From contig JAJYZB010000002.1 in NCBI GenBank assembly GCA_021800275.1, positions 226,047 through 290,046 on the forward strand: a stretch of DNA of 64,000 nucleotides. The letters run 5' to 3'. Numbering within the stretch: the stretch's first letter is position 1; every line of letters starts with the position of its first letter. The position numbers were made by a program, and so were the translations under genes. The DNA is from a bacterium (lineage in GTDB: Bacteria; Vulcanimicrobiota; JABDET01). The notes below the pieces were generated by a model that was given only the letters and a program-made list of their open reading frames with translations, did no database searches and was not told the origin of the DNA. This document shows positions 33,705 through 42,806 of this stretch, piece by piece.

Positions 33705-34337
33705 CTAGATCTCTCTTGCGGGAACTCCTACCGCTGTTTTCCCAGACGGAACATCTTGAAGAACAACAGCTCCTGCTCCAATAACCGTACGGGCACCAAT
33801 GCGAACTCCTGGAACAATAACAGCTCCTGCTCCAATAAATACCTCTGACTCAATCACCACTCCTCCTGTCAAAATCGTTCCTGGAGCTAGATGAACATGA
33901 TCTCCTATAACACAATCATGATCCACTGAAACCCCTGTGTTCAAAATCGCATTCTCTCCAATTTGAGTGTCAGCGTTCACAATCACTCCAGGCATAACTA
34001 CAATTCCTTTACCCATCCTCACAGAGGAGTGAATCAAGCTAGAAGGATGGACAGCAGAAACGAATTCCAGATGGCGCGCATTTAATTTCTCAAAAACTCT
34101 CTTTCGATTTTGATTATCTCCAATCCCGACAATAAAATTCGTTACAGATAAATTTTTTTCAAAAAGAGATTGCGCCAAATAATCCCACCCTCCCAAAACT
34201 GGAAAACCTAAAATCTTTATCCCAATTTTCTGGGGATCATCATCTAAAAATCCGACCATTGTCTCACCGGAATCCTGCAGGAGACTAGCGACAACTTTTC
34301 CGTGCCCGCTGGCTCCATAAATGTATATCTCACGCAT
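33705..34337 (-). CDS. PglD/NeuD-type sugar O- or N-acyltransferase
   Basis: 210 residues: an N-terminal Rossmann-like sugar-nucleotide-binding domain (YIYGASGHGKVVASLL, about 3-75), then a left-handed beta-helix with repeated hexapeptides (IGENAILNTGVSVDHDCVIG and onward). His in SVDHDCVIGD is the likely catalytic base. Such enzymes acetylate amino-sugars for surface glycans or flagellin glycosylation. It starts 1 nt past the Tal-Pgi gene on the same strand, so is probably cotranscribed, although the metabolic link is unclear. Confidence 0.88.
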   Translation of the reverse strand: MREIYIYGASGHGKVVASLLQDSGETMVGFLDDDPQKIGIKILGFPVLGGWDYLAQSLFEKNLSVTNFIVGIGDNQNRKRVFEKLNARHLEFVSAVHPSSLIHSSVRMGKGIVVMPGVIVNADTQIGENAILNTGVSVDHDCVIGDHVHLAPGTILTGGVVIESEVFIGAGAVIVPGVRIGARTVIGAGAVVLQDVPSGKTAVGVPAREI

Positions 34338-37121
34338 CTATTGGCTTCTACTCTGTCTTTTAACCGCTAGAGCTTCTTCTACTAAATTTAAGAACCGCTC
34401 CAGCCCTTTAGCAATATCTTTCCCCAGAGGAAAATGAAGAACTCTCCGTTTATGTTTCAATAAAGAATGGTAATCTCCAATAGCTTGAGCTTTTTTCAAA
34501 GTGGAAAACCCGTAAAAGGCTCCTGGAATTGGCAAATCTTTTTCATCCTCTGCTGTGAACTGAATAAAAACGCCATTATTAGCGCCTCCTTTGTGCAGCT
34601 GCCCTGTTGAATGCAAAAATCGAGGACCATACCCAAGAGTGGTCGCTGACTTAAATCGGTTTCTAAAAAAGATCCTGATGGCTTCCAATTTTTCATCATG
34701 TCCTGGGGTTCTCTCAAAATAAGCCATAAAAGCGAGATAATCCCCTGATTTAATCTGATCGCAAAATTGTTTTATTTCTTTTTCTCCTGAGGATCCTTGA
34801 TCTTCGCGCAGGTTTCCAGTTTTTTTAAACTGCTCTAATACTTCTTTTGTGTTGTCTTTTGATTCTTGCACATTGGGCTGATCAAAAGGATCGATTTCCA
34901 TGACTGCTCCAGCAACCGCAGTGGCAAATTCCCATCGGAACACTTCTTCTGCCAGATCATAAGGATTTTCAAGTGTAATATGAATCACCGGGTGTCCAGC
35001 CGATTCAATGGCTTGAACTTTTCTGCTCAATGCTTCATCGTGCTGGCGGCGGAGGTGCAGATAAACAAAAATTCGATCCAAACCATAAACATCAGGGGAT
35101 CCAACAGGCTCGCCATCAATAGGGATTAATCCTTTACCACTTTTTCCTGTGCTTTCTGCCAGCAATTGTTCCAGCCATCCCCCAAAAGAATGAAGAGGTT
35201 TCGGAATAATAAGGGTAATTTTATCTTTTCCGATCTTCCACAACTCTCCAAAAGTTGTTCCTAACACTGCTGCAGGGTTATCAGAAAGAGGAAGATAAGA
35301 AACGCAGGATTGAACCATTTGATCTGCCGCATCCAGCAGCTTTTTCAAATCAAGCCCTATCAAGCCTGCAGGCACGATCCCAAAATAAGATAAAGCAGAA
35401 TATCTCCCCCCGATATCTGGCGGATTTAAAAAAACTTGTCTAAACTTTTTTTTAAGCGCTAAGTCCTCTAAACTGGTTGCAGGGTCTGTAATCGCGATAA
35501 AATTTTCACCTCTGGAAATTTTTCCCCAAAAATATTGAAATAAAGAGGAAACTTCAAGAGTCCCCCCTGATTTGCTGGAAACGATGAAAAGGGTTTTATC
35601 TAAATTAATTTTCTTTTCAACAGAAGAAATAGAAGCAGGATCCGTAGTGTCTAAAACATGGAGCTGTGGATACCCTTCAATTCTTCCAAAAGTACTTCGC
35701 AGAACATCAGGGAAAAGACTGGAGCCTCCCATTCCCAATAAAACTAAATCTTGATACTTTTCCGCCCGAATCGTTTGAGCAAAATCCTGAATTCTTTCGA
35801 TCTGACCTTTCATAATTTCGTTGATATTCAACCATCCCATCCAATTTTTCGGCTCCTTCGCATTTTTCCATAGAGCAGCATCCTTTTCCCAAAACCTTTT
35901 TCCAAAATGATTTTTTTCAAGCTCTTTTAGTTTCACATCAATCTTTGCCTGATATGCTCCCATGTGAAAAATCTGATGATCCAGCAGTCCTTTAAGATAT
36001 TCCTCTCTTTTCTCAGCAATGCAGTGGATCAACTTTTCAAACGAATCTGAAAAGGCTTTTACCCCTTCTTCCTGGAGCTTATGGGTGACTTGTTTCAAAT
36101 CAATGCCCAGTTCAGCCAAATGCTTTAAAACAGCCTCTGCTTCCTGCAGCTTGTCTTCAATCGTCAACCTTGGCTTACCATGATCCTTAAAATTTTGGAT
36201 GGTTTCAGGAGGCATGGTATTTACGGAATCTTTTGCAATAAGCTCTTGAACATAAAGAATGTCGCTGTAAGCAGGATTCTTAGTGCTGGTGCTTGCCCAT
36301 AGGGGTCGCTGAACGTTAGCTCCATGATTTTTTAAAACTTCAAATCTGGGGCTCGAAAAAACTTTCTTAAACCTCTGATAGGCCATTTTAGCATTTGCGA
36401 CTGCAGCTTTTCCGAGGAGAGATTCCAATTTTGCTTTTTCTCCAGAATCTTTTGCTCTCTGGATCTTATTGGACAACAGTTTGTCAACAGCAGTGTCAAC
36501 TCGACTCACAAAAAAACTGGCGACAGAATTCACCGCATCAAGAGGTTTACCTTGCTGAACTCTTTTTTCAAGCCCTTTTAAATAAGCTTCCATGACCTGT
36601 TCATAATTATCCAGATTGAAAAGGAGGGTAACATTCACATTAATCCCATCGGAAATTAATTGTTCAATCGCAGGGATACCGGCTGGAGTTCCTGGAACTT
36701 TAATCATCACATTGGAGCGATCTAACAGAGCAGAGAGTTTTCTTGCTTCCTGGATTGTTTTCTCTGTGTCCTGAGCCAGTTCAGGGGAAACTTCAATACT
36801 GACAAATCCATCCTGTCCATTGGTTTTTCTGTAAACAGGAAAAAACTCGTCTGCAGCATGGCCAATATCTTCTAAAACCAGAGCAGAATAGATCTCTTCA
36901 ACATTCTTATTCTCTGCAGCCAACTTTTTCATGGCTTCATTATAGTCCGAACTCCCAGCAATCGCTTTTTCAAAAATGGTCGGGTTGGATGTAATTCCTT
37001 TGACCCCATCTTCTTCTATCATTTTTTTCAGCTCTCCTGAGGTCAAAAGACTTCTTCGAATATAGTCTAACCATAAGCTCTGTCCAAAGGTTTCCAACTC
37101 TAAAAGTGGGGTCTTTTTCAT
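34338..37121 (-). CDS. Bifunctional transaldolase / glucose-6-phosphate isomerase
   Basis: 927 residues, a fusion of two enzymes. Residues ~1-370 are a transaldolase (GVKGITSNPTIFEKAI, LSALLDRSNVMIKVPGTPAGIPAIEQLI with the Schiff-base Lys, VASFFVSRVDT). Residues ~390-927 are a phosphoglucose isomerase (LLGMGGSSLFPDVL, FIVSSKSGGTLEVSSLF, TDPATSLEDLA, GGRYSALSYFGIVPAGL). It connects the pentose phosphate pathway with glycolysis. With glgA, glgB and galT in the same window it fits glycogen and sugar phosphate metabolism. Its length matches known fusions. Confidence 0.94.
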   Translation of the reverse strand: MKKTPLLELETFGQSLWLDYIRRSLLTSGELKKMIEEDGVKGITSNPTIFEKAIAGSSDYNEAMKKLAAENKNVEEIYSALVLEDIGHAADEFFPVYRKTNGQDGFVSIEVSPELAQDTEKTIQEARKLSALLDRSNVMIKVPGTPAGIPAIEQLISDGINVNVTLLFNLDNYEQVMEAYLKGLEKRVQQGKPLDAVNSVASFFVSRVDTAVDKLLSNKIQRAKDSGEKAKLESLLGKAAVANAKMAYQRFKKVFSSPRFEVLKNHGANVQRPLWASTSTKNPAYSDILYVQELIAKDSVNTMPPETIQNFKDHGKPRLTIEDKLQEAEAVLKHLAELGIDLKQVTHKLQEEGVKAFSDSFEKLIHCIAEKREEYLKGLLDHQIFHMGAYQAKIDVKLKELEKNHFGKRFWEKDAALWKNAKEPKNWMGWLNINEIMKGQIERIQDFAQTIRAEKYQDLVLLGMGGSSLFPDVLRSTFGRIEGYPQLHVLDTTDPASISSVEKKINLDKTLFIVSSKSGGTLEVSSLFQYFWGKISRGENFIAITDPATSLEDLALKKKFRQVFLNPPDIGGRYSALSYFGIVPAGLIGLDLKKLLDAADQMVQSCVSYLPLSDNPAAVLGTTFGELWKIGKDKITLIIPKPLHSFGGWLEQLLAESTGKSGKGLIPIDGEPVGSPDVYGLDRIFVYLHLRRQHDEALSRKVQAIESAGHPVIHITLENPYDLAEEVFRWEFATAVAGAVMEIDPFDQPNVQESKDNTKEVLEQFKKTGNLREDQGSSGEKEIKQFCDQIKSGDYLAFMAYFERTPGHDEKLEAIRIFFRNRFKSATTLGYGPRFLHSTGQLHKGGANNGVFIQFTAEDEKDLPIPGAFYGFSTLKKAQAIGDYHSLLKHKRRVLHFPLGKDIAKGLERFLNLVEEALAVKRQSRSQ

Positions 37122-37291
37122 AAGTTCCTCCTCAATTCTCAGAGGCGCGCTCTCTCGACTGCTGGCTGCCTCACTGCTTTTTTACACTCAATTTTTTCAA
37201 TAATTACAAGAAAAATTCCTTGAATTTATGAAAAAGAAGTCTTCTGCTTAAGAGGACTTGTTAACAAATTGTTACCATTTCGACAACTTGC

Positions 37292-37320
37292 TTGACTGAC
37301 CCATAGATAAATGATACAAT
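37292..37320 (+). promoter_or_regulatory. Sigma-70-type promoter of the Met-rich protein gene
   Basis: TTGACT, a 17-nt spacer, TACAAT at 37315-37320, 24 nt upstream of the ATG at 37345. Confidence 0.7.
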
Positions 37321-37344
37321 AATGGCGAAAGTGAAGCATATCTT

Positions 37345-38787
37345 ATGGGAATGAGCATTCCAAACGGCAACTCATCTATTCCACCCAGTCTTGGTCAAGG
37401 GTCTTCTGGACCTCTTGTATCAAACAGCGAAAAAATAGCGGCTGGAACCCAAACAGGAGCTGCTCAAGACGCTAAACAAGGAAAAACGACTCAAGAGGAA
37501 CAAGCTGATACTTCCAATATTGCCAAATGGGAAAAAGATACGATTAATGGGCATGATGTCTGGTATCGTGAACTGGGAGACACTGACCCAAATATAAAAT
37601 ATCAACTTACGAATGCAGATCCTCACTCTGGACAAACGGGTTCCACAAAAACTCAATTTAAAGATGGTTCCTATCAGTATGATATTCTCAATCCCCAGAA
37701 TGGGAAAAGTTATCATTTGAGTGAAGTGAGCAAAGATGGTCCTATCGTGGTAAAAATCGGAGGAAAAGAAGTTTCCGCTCAAAGAGGGGAAAAAGACAAA
37801 GAACTCATACGGTTTCAGGACGAAAAAAAGAATGAAATTGTATTCAATCGGACCAACCTGCATACTGAGGTTTTTGAACATCAAGTCAAACATCGCTCCC
37901 AACCCCTCCCTGATTCCAACCCAGCAGGGGGAACTCAAGAACAGGCGCAAAATACGCCCCATAGTTCTGGACAAGCCGCAGAGCCTCAGCAAGGCGCTCC
38001 TCATATTGGAGCTGAAGCGCCAAACTTTTGGCAAATCCCTAATGCTAAGTATGGGTTTGGAGCACCACCACCCCAAGGACCTCCGCCTGGAGGACCCCCG
38101 CCAGGGAACAATTACTCCGCTGGATTCCAACCTGGTTCATCAGGGTTCCAACCAGGAAACATGAGCCCTCAAGAGCTTTCTTCTTGGAGAAATTATATTG
38201 GAGCTTTGAATTGGGGAGCAGCAGCGCGTGGAACAGGCCCTGTTTATCCTACTCCAGATAATCTATCCTCAGACCAAATCCGAGGATTCCAAAGAGCGGG
38301 CATGCTTCCTCCTTATCTGCCAGGAACCCCCCAATTCGCTGCATGGCAGGCGCAGCAACAGCAAATGATGGGGGGAAGACCTATGGGAGCCCCTGGGTTT
38401 GTTCCGTGGCAGCAGCAGCCTCAACAGCCAGGTCAGGCTCAACCTGGACAGCAGCCTCAAAAACAAGGGATACTAGGAAAAATTGGAGGTTGGGTCCAAA
38501 GGCACCCTTTTTTAACCATGGGAATGGCAGGTCTGGCTGGAGCAGCTCTTCCCATGATGATGATGGGGCCCTTCGGAATGATGGGAATGATGGGTCTCGG
38601 ATCCATGGGAATGATGGCTCCTATGATGATGATGGGAATGGGTGGAGGAATGGGAATGATGGGTGGATATGGCTTAGGAATGATGTCTCAAACCATGATG
38701 GGACTCCCCTATTTAGGAATGGCTGGTGGTATTTTAGGCGGAGGAAATCTATTCGGCGCTCTATCTATGGGCGGAATGATGATTTAA
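37345..38787 (+). CDS. Orphan protein with a methionine/glycine-rich hydrophobic tail
   Basis: 480 residues, no recognised family. Residues 1-55 are Ser/Asn/Gln-rich and disordered, with no signal peptide. Residues ~58-180 look beta-rich (HDVWYRELGDTDP, GSYQYDILNPQNGKSYHL). Residues ~185-390 are Pro/Gln/Gly-rich with repeated PP and GQ. The last ~90 residues hold about 29 Met and many Gly (runs such as PMMMMGPFGMMGMMG). A strong promoter precedes it; the ribosome binding site is weak. The tail could be membrane-active, an amyloid-like or metal-binding segment. Nothing else supports a function. Confidence 0.72.
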   Translation: MGMSIPNGNSSIPPSLGQGSSGPLVSNSEKIAAGTQTGAAQDAKQGKTTQEEQADTSNIAKWEKDTINGHDVWYRELGDTDPNIKYQLTNADPHSGQTGSTKTQFKDGSYQYDILNPQNGKSYHLSEVSKDGPIVVKIGGKEVSAQRGEKDKELIRFQDEKKNEIVFNRTNLHTEVFEHQVKHRSQPLPDSNPAGGTQEQAQNTPHSSGQAAEPQQGAPHIGAEAPNFWQIPNAKYGFGAPPPQGPPPGGPPPGNNYSAGFQPGSSGFQPGNMSPQELSSWRNYIGALNWGAAARGTGPVYPTPDNLSSDQIRGFQRAGMLPPYLPGTPQFAAWQAQQQQMMGGRPMGAPGFVPWQQQPQQPGQAQPGQQPQKQGILGKIGGWVQRHPFLTMGMAGLAGAALPMMMMGPFGMMGMMGLGSMGMMAPMMMMGMGGGMGMMGGYGLGMMSQTMMGLPYLGMAGGILGGGNLFGALSMGGMMI

Positions 38788-38858
38788 TTCGAAGCGAGAG
38801 AGAGAACCGACCGCTTGCGAGGCGGATTCGAAGCGAGCGAGAATCTGGCTCCGAAGGA
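38787..38858. repeat. REP-like G+C-rich element after the Met-rich gene
   Basis: Contains the direct repeat ATTCGAAGCGAG(A/C)GAGA twice, a CCGCTTGCGAGGCGG hairpin and a GGCTCC-GAA-GGAGCC hairpin. Word order resembles 4722-4797 in the fliK end. The final hairpin could also terminate transcription, but no T-run follows. Confidence 0.4.
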
Positions 38859-38901
38859 GCCATAAAAGGAAAAAGAAAAAAACCGTTGAATTCGTGTTTT
38901 C

Positions 38902-39684
38902 ATGAATGAAAACAAATGGGCTTTAGTTTTAGGAGCCTCCAGCGGATTTGGAGAAGCAGTAGGATTAGAACTCAGTAAAAACGGCTTTAACATTGCAGGA
39001 GTTCACCTGGATCGAAAAAACACCATGCCTCATGTTGAAGAAGTTATTCACGAAATCAAGCAGAATGGAAGAAAGACACTGTTTTTAAACGTAAATGCCG
39101 CGGATGAAGAGAAAAGAAAAGAAGTTTTAGAAAAGCTGGCAGAAGAAAAGGTTGCCATCAAAATTCTGCTTCATTCCCTGGCTTTCGGCACACTCAAATC
39201 TTTTATCTCCACGAATTCTCATGATGAAGGAATCACAAAATCGCAGCTGGAGATGACTCTGGATGTCATGGCTCATTCTCTGGTTTACTGGACGCAAGAT
39301 TTAATCAAACAGGGTTTAATGAAAGAAGGAGGCAGAATTTTTGCCATGACCAGTGAAGGAGGGACACATGTGATTCCTTCTTATGGAGCGGTTTCTGCCG
39401 CAAAAGCAGCCCTGGAATCACATGTGCGCCAACTGGCTTATGAATTAGCTCCTTTAAAAATTACGGTGAATGCCATTAGAGCTGGTGTTACAGATACCCC
39501 TGCTCTGAGAAAAATTCCAGGAAATGACAGGCTCATTGATCACGCTAAAATCCGAAACCCTCACGGCAGATTGACAACTCCTGAAGATGTGGCTAAAGCT
39601 ATTGTCGCTTTTTCAAACCCTGAAACAGCCTGGATGACAGGAAATGTCATTGGAGTGGATGGGGGAGAATGTGTTGTGGCATAA
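38902..39684 (+). CDS. Enoyl-ACP reductase-like SDR (FabI/FabL type)
   Basis: 260 residues of the short-chain dehydrogenase fold: GASSGFGEAVGLELSKNG is the cofactor-binding turn, LLHSLAFGTLKSF the strand-4 region, and SYGAVSAAKAALE gives Tyr-x6-Lys, the spacing of enoyl-ACP reductases rather than the Tyr-x3-Lys of ordinary SDRs. The end GNVIGVDGGECV is typical. It should reduce the enoyl-ACP double bond in fatty acid synthesis. No other fab genes are near. It converges on tatD. Confidence 0.84.
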   Translation: MNENKWALVLGASSGFGEAVGLELSKNGFNIAGVHLDRKNTMPHVEEVIHEIKQNGRKTLFLNVNAADEEKRKEVLEKLAEEKVAIKILLHSLAFGTLKSFISTNSHDEGITKSQLEMTLDVMAHSLVYWTQDLIKQGLMKEGGRIFAMTSEGGTHVIPSYGAVSAAKAALESHVRQLAYELAPLKITVNAIRAGVTDTPALRKIPGNDRLIDHAKIRNPHGRLTTPEDVAKAIVAFSNPETAWMTGNVIGVDGGECVVA

Positions 39685-39691
39685 CACAGCT

Positions 39692-40456
39692 TCAGGTGAC
39701 TCGGAAAAGCTTTTTAGCGTTTTCTGTGGTTTGATTTTCAATTTCTTCAAGAGTAACATTTTTTAATTCAGCCAGTCTAGAAGCTGTATGAACAACATAA
39801 CTTGGCTCGTTCCTTTTTCCACGATGGGGATGAGGAGCTAGATAAGGAGAATCCGTCTCAACCAGCAGTCTGTCCAAGGGAAGTTCAGAAAACAAAGAGG
39901 TTAAATCTTTTGTATTCTTAAAAGTGATCATTCCGCTGACTCCCAAATAAAAACCTAAATCGAGGCAAGCTGAAGCCGTCTCTTTTCTCCCTGCAAAACA
40001 ATGGATCACTCCTCCCACCTCAGAGGCTTTTTCTTGCTTTAAAATTTTCACCAGATCTTCTTCTGCATTCCTGCAGTGAATGATAAGAGGAAACCCTGAT
40101 TCGCGCGCCAGACGAATGTGATGTTTAAAAGACTGCCTCTGCACATCAGGAAGAGAAAAATTATAATAATAGTCCAATCCGGTTTCTCCAACAGCCACCA
40201 CTTTTTTCTTGTTCAAAAACCCGCTGATGATTGCAAGAGTTGCGTTTTCTATTTGATAGGTTTCATGGGGATGAATGCCGACCGCCGCATAGATTATTGA
40301 GTGCTGTTCTGCGAGATCTAAATTTTTCTTGCTGGAGTTTACATCTGTGCCGCAGGAAATAACGAGCCTTATATTTTTCTCTTGACAGCGCTCAATCGTT
40401 TGATTCAGATCCTGATCAAAATCCTTTGAATCCAGATGGGCATGACTGTCTATCAT
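39692..40456 (-). CDS. tatD: TatD-family metal-dependent hydrolase/DNase
   Basis: TIM-barrel nuclease of 254 residues. Metal ligands: IDSHAHLD at the N-terminus, GETGLDYYYN with Glu, HCRNAEED and HCFAGRKETA with His, and VETDSPYLAPHPHRGKRNEP with Asp. I use the ATG at 40456, where homologues begin; an upstream TTG at 40468 would start inside the csp terminator. No ribosome binding site is seen, because the start codon lies only 10 nt after the terminator T-run of csp. It may depend on read-through or leaderless initiation. Confidence 0.92.
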   Translation of the reverse strand: MIDSHAHLDSKDFDQDLNQTIERCQEKNIRLVISCGTDVNSSKKNLDLAEQHSIIYAAVGIHPHETYQIENATLAIISGFLNKKKVVAVGETGLDYYYNFSLPDVQRQSFKHHIRLARESGFPLIIHCRNAEEDLVKILKQEKASEVGGVIHCFAGRKETASACLDLGFYLGVSGMITFKNTKDLTSLFSELPLDRLLVETDSPYLAPHPHRGKRNEPSYVVHTASRLAELKNVTLEEIENQTTENAKKLFRVT

Positions 40457-40466
40457 AATTGAACCC

Positions 40467-40501
40467 AAAAAAAAGAGAGCCCGTAACGCGAACGGGTTCT
40501 C
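40467..40501 (-). terminator. Intrinsic terminator of the cold-shock gene
   Basis: Ten-pair stem (GAGAACCCGT / ACGGGCTCTC on the minus strand, one G-U) with a 7-nt loop, followed by eight T on the minus strand (40467-40474). Confidence 0.88.
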
Positions 40502-40520
40502 TTCTCGCTCATGGTCTAAA

Positions 40521-40736
40521 TTAACCTTTTGTTACATTTGCAGCTTGATATCCCTTAGGTCCTCGGGTAATCTCAAAAGAAACTGACTGCCCTTCAGAAA
40601 GAGATTTAAAACCCTCTTCTGCAATCGCGCTGTGATGGACAAAAACATCTTGACCATCGGCGGTTTTAATAAAGCCATAACCTTTTTGATCGTTGAACCA
40701 TTTTACGGTTCCTGTGCTGCGCTTCTTGTCTTCCAT
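40521..40736 (-). CDS. Cold-shock domain protein (CspA family)
   Basis: 71-residue single-strand nucleic-acid-binding OB fold. Both RNA motifs are intact: [21 protein letters not shown] (RNP1, KGYGFI) and DVFVHHSAI (RNP2). GAGGTG precedes the ATG. It has a ~150-bp upstream region, as many csp genes have long regulatory leaders, and a strong intrinsic terminator downstream. It may act as an RNA chaperone at low temperature or constitutively. Confidence 0.95.
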   Translation of the reverse strand: MEDKKRSTGTVKWFNDQKGYGFIKTADGQDVFVHHSAIAEEGFKSLSEGQSVSFEITRGPKGYQAANVTKG

Positions 40737-40886
40737 ACTAAATTCACCTCGCTTTTAGACCGGTTTAGACTTATGAAATTGGGAGAAAATCCGTCGAGGT
40801 GTTGTGAAGACACTTTGAAGGTTAATTTACTCATTCTATTCAAAATCCGGGTCATCCTACTAATTTTTTGCTATTCGTCAGTTCTT

Positions 40887-42803
40887 TTACAAATCCTTCT
40901 TCAAAACTTTCAATGTTTTTTCTAAAAACAAAACTCCCAAGGGAGGCAGAATTAACCTTAAAGAGAATGGCCTGCCATGAAAAGGGAGTCTTTCTGCCAA
41001 AACTTCTCCTCCATTTCCCAGGTTGCTTCCCCCATAACATTCAGCATCACTGTTCAATATTTCCTTCCAGACTCCATCACAAGGAACTCCTATTCGATAG
41101 TTAAATCTTGGAACAGGCGTGAAATTGCAGATAACTGCGGTCAGCGAACTTTCATTTTCAGATCTCCTTAAAAAAGTCAAAATGCTCTGCTCCCAATCCT
41201 GGCAGTCAATCCACTCAAATCCCGAAGGAGAGGCATCCAGTTCATGAAGAGCAGGAACTTCGCGATAAACTTGATTTAAGTCTGAAACCCATTTCTGCAA
41301 GCCTGAGTGAAGAGAATACTCCAGCAGATGCCAGTCAAGACTTTCCGCATAATTCCACTCTCTCCACTGCCCGAATTCTCCTCCCATAAACAACAGCTTT
41401 TTCCCTGGCTGTCCGAACATATATCCGTATAAAAGCCTCAGATTGGCGAATTTCTGCCACACGTCTCCTGGCATTTTCCCGATGAGAGATCCTTTTCCGT
41501 GCACCACTTCATCATGGGATAAGGGAAGAACAAAGTTCTCATGAAAAGCGTAAAGCATTCTGAAAGTAATTTCCTGATGATGATGTTTTCGATACACCGG
41601 ATCTCTTGAAATATAATCCAGGGTATCGTGCATCCATCCCATATCCCACTTAAATCCAAATCCCAATCCTCCTAAATAAGCAGGCTGTGAAACCATGGGC
41701 CAGGCTGTTGATTCTTCTGCAATGGTCTGGGCTCCAGGATAATTCTTGTAAACCTCTTCATTGAGTTTCTGAAGAAAATGAATAGCTTTGATATTTTCCC
41801 TTCCTCCATACTCATTTGGAATCCATTCCCCTTCTTTTCGAGAGTAATCCAGATACAGCATCGAGGCAACCGCATCAACTCTCAAGGCATCTACATGATA
41901 TTTATCTAACCAGAATAAAGCGCTGCTGATTAAAAAGGACTTTACTTCATTCCTGCCATAATTGAAAATAAAAGATTTCCAGTCAGGATGAAATCCTTGT
42001 TTAGGATCGGCATGTTCATAAAGATGAGTTCCATCAAAAAAACCCAACCCGTGTCCATCTGTTGGAAAATGTGAAGGAACCCAGTCCAAAATTATTCCTA
42101 TTCCATTTTGGTGCAGATAGTCCACAAAATACATAAAATCCTGAGGTGTCCCATATCTGCTGGTTGGAGCAAAGTAACCGACTGCCTGATATCCCCATGA
42201 GCCATCAAAAGGATGTTCCATAACAGGCATTAACTCAACATGAGTAAATCCCATTTTTTTAACGTAATCTGCTAATTGATGCGCTAATTCTCGATAAGTT
42301 AGGGGACGGTGATTGGATTCCGAAACTCTTCTCCATGAGCCTGGGTGAACTTCATAAATCGAAATGGGTGACTGCAGATCACGATTCTCTTTCCGTTTTT
42401 CCATCCATCCCTGATCCTGCCAATGATAATCTAAATTCCACACAATGGAAGCAGTCTTTGGTGGAATCTCCTGATAAAATCCAAAGGGATCCGTCTTTTC
42501 GAGTTTGTGCTGATGACGATGGGATATAATAGAATATTTATACAGAGAGCCTTGATGAGCTTCAGAAATAAATCCCGCCCAGATGCCAGAGCTCTCCTGA
42601 ATCTGAAGGGGATGACTTTTTCTATTCCAGTCGTTAAAATCCCCCATGACATGAACTTCTCTGGCATTAGGAGCCCAGACCGAAAAACAGGTCCCAGAAT
42701 TCCCATCTGAAACAACAGGATGAGCTCCCATTTTTTCGTAAATCCTGTAATGAGTCCCTTCATTAAAGAGATGCAGATCCTGTTTGCTCAATAAGTGCTT
42801 CAT
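40887..42803 (-). CDS. glgB: 1,4-alpha-glucan branching enzyme
   Basis: Forms alpha-1,6 branches in glycogen. The 638-residue GH13 enzyme has an N-terminal CBM48-like domain ([24 protein letters not shown]) and the barrel motifs [35 protein letters not shown] with the catalytic nucleophile Asp, TIAEEST with catalytic Glu, and [13 protein letters not shown] with the third Asp. It starts 3 nt after serA on the same strand. Its partner glgA is in a separate cluster at 12847. Confidence 0.95.
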   Translation of the reverse strand: MKHLLSKQDLHLFNEGTHYRIYEKMGAHPVVSDGNSGTCFSVWAPNAREVHVMGDFNDWNRKSHPLQIQESSGIWAGFISEAHQGSLYKYSIISHRHQHKLEKTDPFGFYQEIPPKTASIVWNLDYHWQDQGWMEKRKENRDLQSPISIYEVHPGSWRRVSESNHRPLTYRELAHQLADYVKKMGFTHVELMPVMEHPFDGSWGYQAVGYFAPTSRYGTPQDFMYFVDYLHQNGIGIILDWVPSHFPTDGHGLGFFDGTHLYEHADPKQGFHPDWKSFIFNYGRNEVKSFLISSALFWLDKYHVDALRVDAVASMLYLDYSRKEGEWIPNEYGGRENIKAIHFLQKLNEEVYKNYPGAQTIAEESTAWPMVSQPAYLGGLGFGFKWDMGWMHDTLDYISRDPVYRKHHHQEITFRMLYAFHENFVLPLSHDEVVHGKGSLIGKMPGDVWQKFANLRLLYGYMFGQPGKKLLFMGGEFGQWREWNYAESLDWHLLEYSLHSGLQKWVSDLNQVYREVPALHELDASPSGFEWIDCQDWEQSILTFLRRSENESSLTAVICNFTPVPRFNYRIGVPCDGVWKEILNSDAECYGGSNLGNGGEVLAERLPFHGRPFSLRLILPPLGVLFLEKTLKVLKKDL

Positions 42804-42806
42804 CTT

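Noticed and set aside
38343..38909. Plus-strand frame overlapping the Met-rich gene
   Set aside because: It is a shifted reading of ATG/GGA-rich DNA, giving Asn/Asp/Gly repeats, with no initiation signal.
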